Part shown: positions 1-7,506 of the stretch, one piece after another
Numbering within the stretch: the stretch's first letter is position 1
How the letters are laid out: each line of letters starts with the position of its first letter
Assembly (NCBI GenBank): GCA_023393045.1
Contig: JAEWMV010000101.1
Location: 1 to 17,105 of the forward strand
Reading direction: 5' to 3'
DNA: 17,105 nt
Source of the DNA: Bacillota bacterium
GTDB taxonomy: Bacteria; Bacillota; Clostridia; Christensenellales; CAG-138
Program-made: the position numbers and the translations under genes
The notes under the pieces: model-generated
Seen by the model: the letters and a program-made list of their open reading frames with translations, nothing else
Told to the model about the DNA's origin: nothing
Databases searched by the model: none

Positions 1-2298
1 GTATTGCTCCACCACGAAGGTATAAGGCACGGTGACGTGCATCGCCGCCGCGACACGCGTGCCGTTGCTGCCGTTTTTCTTGAAGTCGAAGGTCTTTAAG
101 CCCTTGCCGTTTCGCCCCTGCATCTCATACTCGAACACGAAGCTGCGCTTGGCGTAGCCGCGGTCGGATAGGATGAGTATCTCGCCCTCGTCCGGTATCT
201 GGTCGAAGAAGACCACCTCGTCCCCGCGCTCGAGCTTGATGCACTTGACGCCCGCCGCCACACGGCCCATTTCGGGGATGGTGGCCGTTTCGAAGCGGAT
301 GCTCATGCCGAGCTTTGTGATGAGCACGGTGCTGTGATCGTCCCCTTTCATCCGCTGCACGCCGATGAGCTCGTCCCCGTCCCTGACGGAGGCGGCCTGC
401 ACCTTTTTGTTGCGCGTATTGTACTCCGCCGCGGCGGTGCGCTTGATGTTGCCCTGCTTTGTGAAGAAGAGCAGCGCGCCCTCGCCGTTTTCCTCCATGC
501 AGGAAACCACGCGCTCCCCGTTTTCAAAGGTGAGGATGGTGTTGATGTTGATGGGCTTGCCGCCGTTTTTCGTTTCGGGTATCTCGGAAACGGCGAGCGT
601 GAAGCAGGAGCCCAAATTCGTAAAGAGCCGCAGGCGCTTTTCGGTGGTCGTCTGCGCGAGGTAGAGCGCGCGCTCACCTTCGGCGAGTATGTTCTGACCC
701 AGCCTCGTGGGCACGCGGCGCAGCTTGTCCCCGTCGATGAGGGCGACGGTCACGTCCTCCACGACCTTGAGGTCCTCTTCAATATCCACCTCGACATGGT
801 GCTCCTTGACGAGCATTGTGCGCCGGGCAACCGAATATTTTCCCTTGATTTCAAGCAGCTCGCCGATGATGACCTCCTTGAGCTTTTCGGGCGAGGCGAG
901 TATGGCGTTGAGGTTTTTTATTTCGCGCCGCACGTCCTTGTATTCGTTTTCTATGGCGATGAGCTCGAGGTTGGTGAGCCTTTGCAGGCGCAAGTCCAAA
1001 ATAGCCTGCGCCTGTATCTCCGTGAGGGAGAAGCGCGCCATGAGCTTTTCCTTGGCTTCTTTTGGCGTTTTGCTGCCGCGGATGAGGGCGATAACCTCGT
1101 CGATATTGAGTATGGCAATGCGAAGGCCTTCGAGGATGTGCTCGCGCCGCTTCGCCGCGTCCAGATCGAAGCGCGTGCGCCGCGTGACGACGTCCTCCTG
1201 ATGGGCGATGTAATGGGCGATGAGCTCTTTTAGCCCCAGCTGCTGCGGCTTACCCTTTGCGATGGCCACCATATTGACGCCAAAGGTCACCTGCAAATCG
1301 GAGTATTTATAGAGGTATTGCAGGATCTTTTCCGCGTCCGCGTCCTTTTTGACCTCCACGACCGCGCGCATGCCCATGCGGTCGGATTCGTCGCGTATGT
1401 CGCTCACGCCCGCGAAGAGCACGCGCTTTTCCTGCGTGAGCTTTAAGATGCCCTCGAGCGAGCGCGCCTTGTTGACCTGATAGGGCATTTCCGTGACGAC
1501 GATGAGCTGTTTGCCGTTCTTGCCCTGCTCGATCTCGGCCTTGGCGCGCACGGTGAGCTTGCCGCGCCCCGTCTCATAGGCGAGTTTGATTTCCTCGGAA
1601 TCGAGTATGTATCCGCCCGTGGGAAAATCCGGGCAGGGGATGATTTTCATGAGCGCGCCCAGGGAGATGTCCGGCTCCTTCATCTGCGCGACGACCGCGT
1701 CTATGGTTTCCGCAAAATTGTGCGGCGGTATGTTCGTCGCCAAGCCCACGGCGATGCCGCTCGCGCCGTTGACGAGCAGGTTCGGGAACCTGCCGGGCAG
1801 GAGCACGGGCTCCTTTTGCGTGTCGTCAAAATTGAGCGTGAAGTCCACGCTGTCCTTTTCAATGTCGCGAAGAAGCTCCAGCGCGAGCGGGGTCATGCGC
1901 GCCTCGGTGTAGCGCATGGCGGCCGCGCCGTCCCCATCCACGCTGCCGAAGTTGCCGTGGCCGTCCACGAGGGGGGCCTGCATGTTGAAGTCCTGCGCCA
2001 TGCGCACCATCGCGTCGTACACCGATGTGTCGCCATGTGGGTGGAATTTACCCAAACAGTCGCCCACGATGCGCGCGCTCTTCCTGTGGGGCTTGTCGGG
2101 TGTGACGCTAAGGCCCATCATGGTATAGAGTATCCTTCGCTGCACGGGCTTGAGGCCGTCCTCCACGCGCGGGAGGGCGCGCTCCAATATGACGTGCTCC
2201 GCGTAGGGCATCATGGAGGCGTGCATTACCTCGTCCATGCTGCGCGGCATGATGTTCTGGTCGGTGCCGATCGGGGGCTGCTCCGTCCTCTTCGCCAT
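1..2298 (-). CDS. parC: Type II DNA topoisomerase subunit A, probably topoisomerase IV ParC (3' end cut by window edge)
   Basis: This is the DNA-breaking and rejoining subunit of a type IIA topoisomerase, which works as A2B2 with the product of the gene 2 bp upstream. The first 766 residues are visible without a stop. ATG at 2298 is preceded by a GA-rich site (AGAGGGGTGAG) inside the end of subunit B. Near the N terminus, ERALPRVEDGLKPVQRR resembles ParC more than GyrA. The quinolone-pocket motif HPHGDTSVYDAMVRMAQ spans about residues 86-102. The catalytic tyrosine is Tyr130 in AAMRYTEAR. A beta-pinwheel C-terminal domain begins near residue 510. Its first blade lacks the GyrA box (QRRGGKG-like), and only a degenerate QGRNGKG is seen near residue 727. 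I therefore infer topoisomerase IV (decatenation), not gyrase. Clostridial second-copy enzymes are often annotated simply as gyrase subunit A, so family membership is certain but the paralogue is less so. Confidence 0.9.
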   Translation of the reverse strand, partial: MAKRTEQPPIGTDQNIMPRSMDEVMHASMMPYAEHVILERALPRVEDGLKPVQRRILYTMMGLSVTPDKPHRKSARIVGDCLGKFHPHGDTSVYDAMVRMAQDFNMQAPLVDGHGNFGSVDGDGAAAMRYTEARMTPLALELLRDIEKDSVDFTLNFDDTQKEPVLLPGRFPNLLVNGASGIAVGLATNIPPHNFAETIDAVVAQMKEPDISLGALMKIIPCPDFPTGGYILDSEEIKLAYETGRGKLTVRAKAEIEQGKNGKQLIVVTEMPYQVNKARSLEGILKLTQEKRVLFAGVSDIRDESDRMGMRAVVEVKKDADAEKILQYLYKYSDLQVTFGVNMVAIAKGKPQQLGLKELIAHYIAHQEDVVTRRTRFDLDAAKRREHILEGLRIAILNIDEVIALIRGSKTPKEAKEKLMARFSLTEIQAQAILDLRLQRLTNLELIAIENEYKDVRREIKNLNAILASPEKLKEVIIGELLEIKGKYSVARRTMLVKEHHVEVDIEEDLKVVEDVTVALIDGDKLRRVPTRLGQNILAEGERALYLAQTTTEKRLRLFTNLGSCFTLAVSEIPETKNGGKPININTILTFENGERVVSCMEENGEGALLFFTKQGNIKRTAAAEYNTRNKKVQAASVRDGDELIGVQRMKGDDHSTVLITKLGMSIRFETATIPEMGRVAAGVKCIKLERGDEVVFFDQIPDEGEILILSDRGYAKRSFVFEYEMQGRNGKGLKTFDFKKNGSNGTRVAAAMHVTVPYTFVVEQY

Positions 2299-2300
2299 GC

Positions 2301-4289
2301 TCACTCACCCCTCTCCTCTTCATCCGCGCTTACGGGAACATAGGCTTTTTCCTCAAAGTGATCCTCTTTGTTAAAGTCCGCGAACTCGCTGATGTATTCC
2401 TTGCGTGGGGCGACCTTATCGCCCATCAAAATTGTGACGAGATGCTCCACGTCCGCCGCGTCGTCTATCGTGACGCGCACGAGAGAGCGGTTTTCGGGGT
2501 TCATGGTGGTCTCCCACAGCTGCTCGGGATTCATTTCGCCAAGCCCCTTGTAGCGCTGGAGCGTATAGCCCTTGCCGAAGGTCTTGAGCGCGCGGGCGAG
2601 CGCCGCGTCGTCATAGAGATAGCGCGCGTCCTTGCCCTTCTGTATGCGATAAAGCGGCGGCATGCCCATGTAGACATGCCCGTCCATGATGAGCTCCTTC
2701 ATATAGCGGTAGAAGAACGTAAGCAATATCGCCCGTATGTGCGCGCCGTCCTGATCCGCGTCGGAGAGGATGATGATCTTGTCATACTTGAGCCCGTCGA
2801 GCGAAAAATCCTGCCCGATGCCCGTGCCGATGGCGGTGATGATGGAGCGGAACTCCTCGATGGCGAGCACCTGGTCGATGCGCTTTTTTTCCACGTTGAG
2901 AGGCTTGCCGCGAAGCGGCAGTATCGCCTGAAAGCGCCTGTCCCTCCCCTGCTTGGCGCTGCCGCCCGCAGAGTCCCCCTCGACGATGAAAAGCTCGTTC
3001 TGGTTGGGGTCGCGCCCCGTGCAGCTTGAAAGCTTGCCCACGAGAGGCGCGTTCTCAAGCTTGTTCTTCTCGCGCGCCATGTTCTTGGCCTTACGCGCGG
3101 TCTCGCGCACCTTGGCGGCCTTGACGGCCTTGTCCGCCATCTTGTTGGCGGTGTCCGCATTCTTTAAGTCCTCGAGCACGGGCACGAGCAATTCGCTCAT
3201 CACATACTCCACGGCGGGCTTTGCCTCCGTGTTGCCAAGGCGCGTTTTGGTCTGCCCCTCAAACTGTATGGTGTGCATCTTGAGGGAGAGGACGGCGGTG
3301 AGCCCTTCGCGGAAATCCTCGCCCGTCAAAGAGGCGTCCCTGTCTTTCAAAACGCCGTGCTTGCGGCAATAATCGTTCATGATTTTTGTGAGCGCGCTCT
3401 TAAAACCCGTTTCGTGCGTGCCGCCCTCGGTGGTGGGGATGTTGTTGACGTAGCTGAAAAGGCTCTCCGCGTACCCGTCGTTATGCTGGATGGCGACCTC
3501 CACCATGATGTCGTCCTTTTTTCCGCTGATGAAAATGGGCTCGTCGTAGAGCGGGGTCTTGTCCGCGTTGAGGTATTTGACAAAGTCGGAAAGGCCGCCG
3601 TCGAACTTATACTCCCGCTCCTTGTGCTTGCCCCACTCCCGCTCGTCGTCGAGCCGGAATTTGATGCCGCGGTTGAGATAGGCAAGCTCGCGCAGGCGCT
3701 TACTGATGATTTCAAAATTCATCTCCAGCGTTTCGAACACGGACTTGTCCGGCAAAAAGGTGATTTTCGTGCCCTGCCGCCTCGTCCTGCCCGTTTCGGC
3801 GAGCGGCGCGCCCGGCACGCCGGAATGGGTTTTGCCCGCCTTGTCGGTATAGCTCCTGAATTTTTGTTCAAACACCCTGCCCTCGGTGCATACTTCCACC
3901 GTGAGGTATTCGGAAAGCGCGTTGACCACGCTCGCGCCCACGCCGTGCAGGCCGCCCGAATAGCCATAGGAATCGTTGTCGAATTTGCCGCCCGCGTGGA
4001 GCTTTGTAAAGACCACCTCCACGCCGGAAACGCCGAGCTTTTCGTGGATGCCCACGGGGATGCCGCGCCCGTTGTCCTCAACGGTGACGGAATAATCCCG
4101 GTGGAGCGTGACGCTCACGGTGTCCGCAAAGCCGTTGGCCGCCTCGTCCACCGCATTGTCCACGATTTCCCAGAGCATGTGGTGCAGCCCGCGCGCGCCC
4201 GTGCTGCCGATGTACATGCCCGGGCGCATGCGCACGGCCTCCAGCCCTTCTATCACTTTTATGTCGCTGACGGTATAGTCCTTTGACAT
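2301..4289 (-). CDS. parE: Type II DNA topoisomerase ATPase subunit B, probably topoisomerase IV ParE
   Basis: This is the ATP-hydrolysing subunit that drives strand passage with the A subunit encoded just downstream. It has 662 residues, a normal length for ParE or GyrB. The GHKL ATPase site is intact: EIVDNAVDEA with Glu41 and Asn45, DNGRGIPV, GGLHGVGASVV and QGTKITF. A transducer domain follows. The TOPRIM domain has EGDSAGGSAKQGRDRRFQA and the metal-binding SDADQDGAHI, and the C-terminal part has QRYKGLGEMNPEQLWETTM. HHMLWEIVDNAVDEA and DADQDGAHIRAILLTFFYRYM look more like clostridial ParE than replication-origin GyrB. No dnaA, dnaN or recF lies alongside. The ATG at 4289 follows GGAGG at 4296-4300 with 6 bp spacing. 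It is probably co-transcribed with the A subunit from the promoter at 4347-4375. Confidence 0.92.
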   Translation of the reverse strand: MSKDYTVSDIKVIEGLEAVRMRPGMYIGSTGARGLHHMLWEIVDNAVDEAANGFADTVSVTLHRDYSVTVEDNGRGIPVGIHEKLGVSGVEVVFTKLHAGGKFDNDSYGYSGGLHGVGASVVNALSEYLTVEVCTEGRVFEQKFRSYTDKAGKTHSGVPGAPLAETGRTRRQGTKITFLPDKSVFETLEMNFEIISKRLRELAYLNRGIKFRLDDEREWGKHKEREYKFDGGLSDFVKYLNADKTPLYDEPIFISGKKDDIMVEVAIQHNDGYAESLFSYVNNIPTTEGGTHETGFKSALTKIMNDYCRKHGVLKDRDASLTGEDFREGLTAVLSLKMHTIQFEGQTKTRLGNTEAKPAVEYVMSELLVPVLEDLKNADTANKMADKAVKAAKVRETARKAKNMAREKNKLENAPLVGKLSSCTGRDPNQNELFIVEGDSAGGSAKQGRDRRFQAILPLRGKPLNVEKKRIDQVLAIEEFRSIITAIGTGIGQDFSLDGLKYDKIIILSDADQDGAHIRAILLTFFYRYMKELIMDGHVYMGMPPLYRIQKGKDARYLYDDAALARALKTFGKGYTLQRYKGLGEMNPEQLWETTMNPENRSLVRVTIDDAADVEHLVTILMGDKVAPRKEYISEFADFNKEDHFEEKAYVPVSADEEERGE

Positions 4290-4340
4290 GAAAATCCTCC
4301 GGCATACACAATATACGGTAGTCGAGCATGCCTTTCATAA

Positions 4341-4355
4341 CTTTATATTATAAAG
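4341..4355. repeat. Perfect 7-bp inverted repeat overlapping the topoisomerase -10 box
   Basis: Arms CTTTATA and TATAAAG flank a single central T (4348). The repeat contains the -10 box of the minus-strand promoter and sits between the divergent topoisomerase and 4429 genes. It could be a regulator site or simply the chance symmetry of an AT-rich promoter core. Confidence 0.4.
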
Positions 4356-4375
4356 CAAGCCATCTTCGCGGGCAA
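4347..4375 (-). promoter_or_regulatory. Sigma-A-type promoter for the topoisomerase B-A operon
   Basis: Read on the minus strand, a TTGCCC -35 box (4370-4375) is followed by a 17-bp spacer and a perfect TATAAT -10 box (4347-4352). Transcription should start near 4340, giving a leader of about 50 nt before the ATG at 4289. This is the only good promoter match I found upstream of the topoisomerase genes. Confidence 0.65.
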
Positions 4376-4428
4376 GTGCGAGAATATTATGGCCTTTGGC
4401 GTGCGAAACTACTTTGGGAGGTGACGAT

Positions 4429-4857
4429 ATGGATCACGATTTGGAATTGCTCAATGAAATATATAGGAACGCCGACTTTTCAAAGGACATACTGGGCAGG
4501 CTCATCAAACTGTGCAAGGACGCGACGTTTCGCTGCGTGATGGCCTCGCAGTTCGCGGAATACCACGCGGTGCTCCTTGAGGCGGAGGAGCGCATCGCCG
4601 CCAAGGGGGAAGCGCCCGACGGATACAGTCAGATATTGAGAAGGCCCGTCTACTGCGGCATCCGCATCAACGCGCGCATGGACAGCTCCTCTTCCCACCT
4701 TGCGGAAATGCTCGTGCAGGGGAGCGCCATGGGGCTCATCGAGGCGGCGCGCGCGGAGAAGAAATACAGCGATGCGGAAAAGACCACGCTCGCGCTCGCC
4801 CAGCGCCTGCGCACGGCGGAGGAAGCCAACATCAGGCAATTGCTCGAATACGTATAG
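4429..4857 (+). CDS. Small helical protein of unknown function, possibly ferritin-like fold
   Basis: A 142-residue soluble protein with no signal peptide or membrane segment. The start is the ATG at 4429, preceded by GGGAGGTGAC at 4415-4424; an upstream in-frame ATG at 4396 has no ribosome site. The sequence is almost entirely amphipathic helix (LELLNEIYRNADFSKDILGRLIKLC, then an E/A-rich middle and EKTTLALAQRLRTAEEANIRQLLEYV at the end). SSSHLAEMLVQGSAMGLIEAARA fits the pattern I recall from clostridial hypothetical proteins with a four-helix, ferritin-like bundle (DUF2383-like). I do not see a full diiron ligand set (EXXH pairs), so no oxidase or storage role is claimed. It is transcribed away from the topoisomerase genes and converges on the DUF4364 gene with only 6 bp between stop codons. 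Confidence 0.75.
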   Translation: MDHDLELLNEIYRNADFSKDILGRLIKLCKDATFRCVMASQFAEYHAVLLEAEERIAAKGEAPDGYSQILRRPVYCGIRINARMDSSSSHLAEMLVQGSAMGLIEAARAEKKYSDAEKTTLALAQRLRTAEEANIRQLLEYV

Positions 4858-4863
4858 CGTTTT

Positions 4864-5385
4864 TTATTTCAGCTCGGAAAGGATTGCGTTGTAGATGGCC
4901 GGGGCGCGCTCCGGCCAAGCCCTTTGCGCGCGCCTGGCGCTCTCCTCGTCGGCGAGCAAAAGCTCTATCCTTATCAGTTCCCCGTTCAGCTCCATCGCCT
5001 TCAACGTGACGCGGCACGCCCCGCTACTCGTGCGTTCGATGGCGCTCGCGTAGCGCGTCTGCTGGAGGAGCTTTTCCCCGTAGGATTCCGCGCAGACGTC
5101 TATCCCGGCCCGCTGGGACTGGGGCACGCGCTCGATGAACATATCGAGCGTCTCCCTCCCCTTGGGCGTGAGGCAATACGCCTGCCCGTAGGGCCGCGGC
5201 ACCGCCGCGAGGAAGCCGCCCTCCTCCAGTTCATAGACCGCGCTTTGCAGCTCGAAAAACGGAAGCAGCCCGTATTGGCCGAAAAAGGTCGTCATCTGCT
5301 CGCGCGTAGGCTCCGCGGGAAGCTTTTTGAGCGCGTACATCACGACGATTTTATCCTTTGTGAACCCATCCTCAAAAAACGACAT
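4864..5385 (-). CDS. DUF4364 family protein, predicted winged-helix regulator
   Basis: A 173-residue cytoplasmic protein that opens MSFFEDGFTKDKIVVMYALKKL, the typical start of the clostridial DUF4364 family. The first 90 or so residues look like a winged-helix domain: a recognition-helix region (PTREQMTTFFGQYGLLPFFELQSAVYELEEGGFLA) followed by a wing ending in YCLTPKGRETLDMF. The C-terminal half carries beta-strand-like segments (ACRVTLKAMELNGELIRIELLLADEE). I chose ATG at 5385 because GAGGTG lies just upstream and because the longer in-frame start at 5448 would lie inside the promoter at 5419-5447. The DNA targets of this family are unknown to me. It is monocistronic and converges with the 4429 gene. 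Confidence 0.8.
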   Translation of the reverse strand: MSFFEDGFTKDKIVVMYALKKLPAEPTREQMTTFFGQYGLLPFFELQSAVYELEEGGFLAAVPRPYGQAYCLTPKGRETLDMFIERVPQSQRAGIDVCAESYGEKLLQQTRYASAIERTSSGACRVTLKAMELNGELIRIELLLADEESARRAQRAWPERAPAIYNAILSELK

Positions 5386-5418
5386 GGCTTTCACCTCGAA
5401 TCGGTAAGCTCTGCATTG

Positions 5419-5447
5419 ATTATAGTGTATAAATCGGCATTCGTCCA
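5419..5447 (-). promoter_or_regulatory. Sigma-A-type promoter for the DUF4364 gene
   Basis: On the minus strand, a TGGACG -35 box (5442-5447), a 17-bp spacer and a perfect TATAAT -10 box (5419-5424) place the start of transcription about 27 nt upstream of the ATG at 5385. This supports the shorter start for that gene. Confidence 0.65.
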
Positions 5448-5514
5448 CAGCGCGGCGCGCGCCGAGGCCGGGAATAATCCGTATTCATCCTATGTTCATC
5501 ACAGAGCGCGAGGG

Positions 5515-7254
5515 TCAGAGCACCTCGAAGTAATTCCCCATGTGCTGCTTGCACTTCTTTTTGAGCTGTGAAATATCCTTTGTAAAATCATCGATGGAAT
5601 GATATGTATTCGCTTTGTTTGAAATTCCCGCAATCGAAAGGCTCGCGATGGGGAAATTCTCCGTCACCCCATGCCTGTTTTTCGATACGATGTATCCGTT
5701 TTTTACATCCTTATCGCAATAGAGCGACGCGACTCTCAAAGCAAATTGATTGAGCACGGCTTTGCAGTATTCCTCACCCTCCTGATAATCGCAGATGACG
5801 ATAAAATCATCGCCGCCTATGTGCCCGATGAACTCATTTCTCACGGCGCATTCACGCAGGATATCCGCAACGAGGTGAAGCATCCTGTCGCCGTTGGGGA
5901 AGCCGTACGCATCGTTATACGCCTTGAAATTATCGATATCGTAATAGGTGATGCAATAAGGCTGTTCTCCCAATACGCGGCTCAATATTTCCTTTTCAAT
6001 CAGCCGGTTTCCGGGCAGGCCCGTCAAGGGGTTCACGCTCAGGGCGGCGTCGATCTCCACCTGCGTGCAGGTACTGAGCAGGTCCTTGATGGTAACAAGT
6101 CCCAGATATTTGCCGTCCTTTTCCACGACGATGGGGTCATAGAGCCGTTCAAACGGCCTTTGCATCGCAAAGCGCGAGGCCTGGTCGACGGGCATGCTGT
6201 AGTTGACCCTTAAAAAATCGGTGTTTATGAGCTGGCGGATGATTTTCTTGCTGTGTAGGCTGTACCCATACCTGCCCCCCAGCTTTTCATTGAGCGACGC
6301 CCGGGTCATGAAACCCACGGCGACGTCGTCTTCAAGCACTGTGAATTCGGTGATGGTCGGGTTGAGCCTCAAGGTCTCGTAAATGTTCTCGACCCTTTCA
6401 TTGGGCGAAAAAGTATACCCCGGCTTGGATAATCCCCCCATGGTGGGATAAACCGAGCTTCTGACCTTGTCGGTATAATTCTTTTCGTGGAATTTTCTTA
6501 TCATACCGATCTTTTCCGGTGCGATGTCCTGAAACATCTCCTGTGGAATCCCCAGGAAATAGCCCTGCCCGAAATCGACGTTGAGCTTGACGAGCGTTTT
6601 TAATTCTTCCTCGGTCTCAATCCCTTCGGCGATCAGCTTGATGTCGGCATTTTTGCCAAAGTCCACCATCGCCTTGCACAGCAATTGCTTTGTGACGTCC
6701 TTGTCGATGTTCCTCACAAGGGCCATATCCAGCTTGATATAATTCGGCCTGATATTGGCGATGGCGTTGAGGCCTGAATAGCCCGCGCCGACATCGTCTA
6801 TGGCGATTCCGTAGTTCTGGTTTTTATAGTGATTGATCGAGCTTAGAAACGCCTCGCTGTCCGTGATGGAGGCGCGCTCTGTGATTTCAAAAATCACGTT
6901 GTCGGAATCCAGCCCGTATTCATTCAAAAAGGTTCTCGTAACGCCTTCCTTGAATTTTTTATCGTGGATAATATTGGAATTGACGTTTAAAAACAGCTTT
7001 TTTTCAGCCTCTATGCTCACGGATTTTTCCAATGCTTTCGCCCTGCACAGCGCCTCAAGCTCCCATGCCTTGTTGATCTTGTCGGCCATTTTGAACATCT
7101 GCTCAATGTCCATCTGAAGCGCGCTGTTGGAGATTCTGCTCAGGGCCTCATAGCCGTAAATCTGGCCGTCCGTCAACGAGACGATCGGCTGGTATACGGG
7201 CTTTATATATCCACCTTCCAGAATCTCTTTCAATAATTCATAGTGGTTTTTCAT
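5515..7254 (-). CDS. EAL-CBS-GGDEF cyclic-di-GMP signalling protein, likely phosphodiesterase
   Basis: A 579-residue soluble protein without membrane segments. Domains in order are EAL (about residues 1-245), a pair of CBS domains (about 275-400) and GGDEF (about 405-575). The EAL active site appears complete: Glu36 in YEALSR, Asn90, Glu123 in FEITER, Asp153-Asp154 in IDDVGAGYSGL, Lys174, Glu210 in AEGIETEEEL and Gln230 in QGYFLG. Cleavage of c-di-GMP to pGpG is therefore expected. The GGDEF signature reads GGDDF (480-484), and no RxxD inhibitory site precedes it, so this domain may be weak, inactive or a GTP sensor. The CBS pair probably binds an adenine nucleotide. The start is ATG at 7254, behind AGGGGTGAG; the upstream GTG at 7266 lies within that ribosome site. 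AT-richer codon use than its neighbours is evident. Confidence 0.92.
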   Translation of the reverse strand: MKNHYELLKEILEGGYIKPVYQPIVSLTDGQIYGYEALSRISNSALQMDIEQMFKMADKINKAWELEALCRAKALEKSVSIEAEKKLFLNVNSNIIHDKKFKEGVTRTFLNEYGLDSDNVIFEITERASITDSEAFLSSINHYKNQNYGIAIDDVGAGYSGLNAIANIRPNYIKLDMALVRNIDKDVTKQLLCKAMVDFGKNADIKLIAEGIETEEELKTLVKLNVDFGQGYFLGIPQEMFQDIAPEKIGMIRKFHEKNYTDKVRSSVYPTMGGLSKPGYTFSPNERVENIYETLRLNPTITEFTVLEDDVAVGFMTRASLNEKLGGRYGYSLHSKKIIRQLINTDFLRVNYSMPVDQASRFAMQRPFERLYDPIVVEKDGKYLGLVTIKDLLSTCTQVEIDAALSVNPLTGLPGNRLIEKEILSRVLGEQPYCITYYDIDNFKAYNDAYGFPNGDRMLHLVADILRECAVRNEFIGHIGGDDFIVICDYQEGEEYCKAVLNQFALRVASLYCDKDVKNGYIVSKNRHGVTENFPIASLSIAGISNKANTYHSIDDFTKDISQLKKKCKQHMGNYFEVL

Positions 7255-7506
7255 AGCTGTACTCACCCCTACTTATATCATCGGTTTTGGGCAGGGAAAC
7301 ATAAGCAAATCCGCGTAAAGATTATGTAATATTCAGATCAGCGCACGGCGCAATGAACAATATGGCGTATGTCCGTCACAGGGCATATCGGCGGCCCCCA
7401 CAGGCCCGAATCCTATCCAGAATTGTTTTGTATCCCCAATATGAGTTCCATGCATACTATGTTATTGAGACGTTCCACACAGGACGGCGCAAAAAGAATA
7501 TACAGA
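7255..7506. other. Divergent intergenic region between the c-di-GMP gene and the collagen-like gene
   Basis: About 250 bp, AT-richer at its left side, that must contain the promoters of both flanking genes. No near-consensus sigma-A promoter is clear on either strand. A short imperfect hairpin (7367-7388, 8-bp stem with two G-U pairs) is present but has no T-run. No c-di-GMP riboswitch core was recognised. In-frame ATGs at 7369 and 7441 for the plus-strand gene lack ribosome sites. Confidence 0.5.

Noticed and set aside
334..1233. Long plus-strand open frame over the topoisomerase A gene
   Set aside because: It is antisense to a clearly conserved gene and arises from GC-biased codon positions; it has no family resemblance or ribosome site.
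3273..4286. 337-codon plus-strand open frame over the topoisomerase B gene
   Set aside because: Antisense shadow of the conserved ATPase/TOPRIM gene.
4896..4917. GC-rich hairpin TGGCCGG / CCGGCCA
   Set aside because: It lies inside the DUF4364 coding region and has no T-run on either side.
7255..7506. c-di-GMP riboswitch or strong promoter in the divergent region
   Set aside because: No conserved riboswitch core was recognised, and candidate sigma-A, sigma-E or sigma-K boxes (such as CATACTAT at 7453-7460) lack properly spaced -35 elements.
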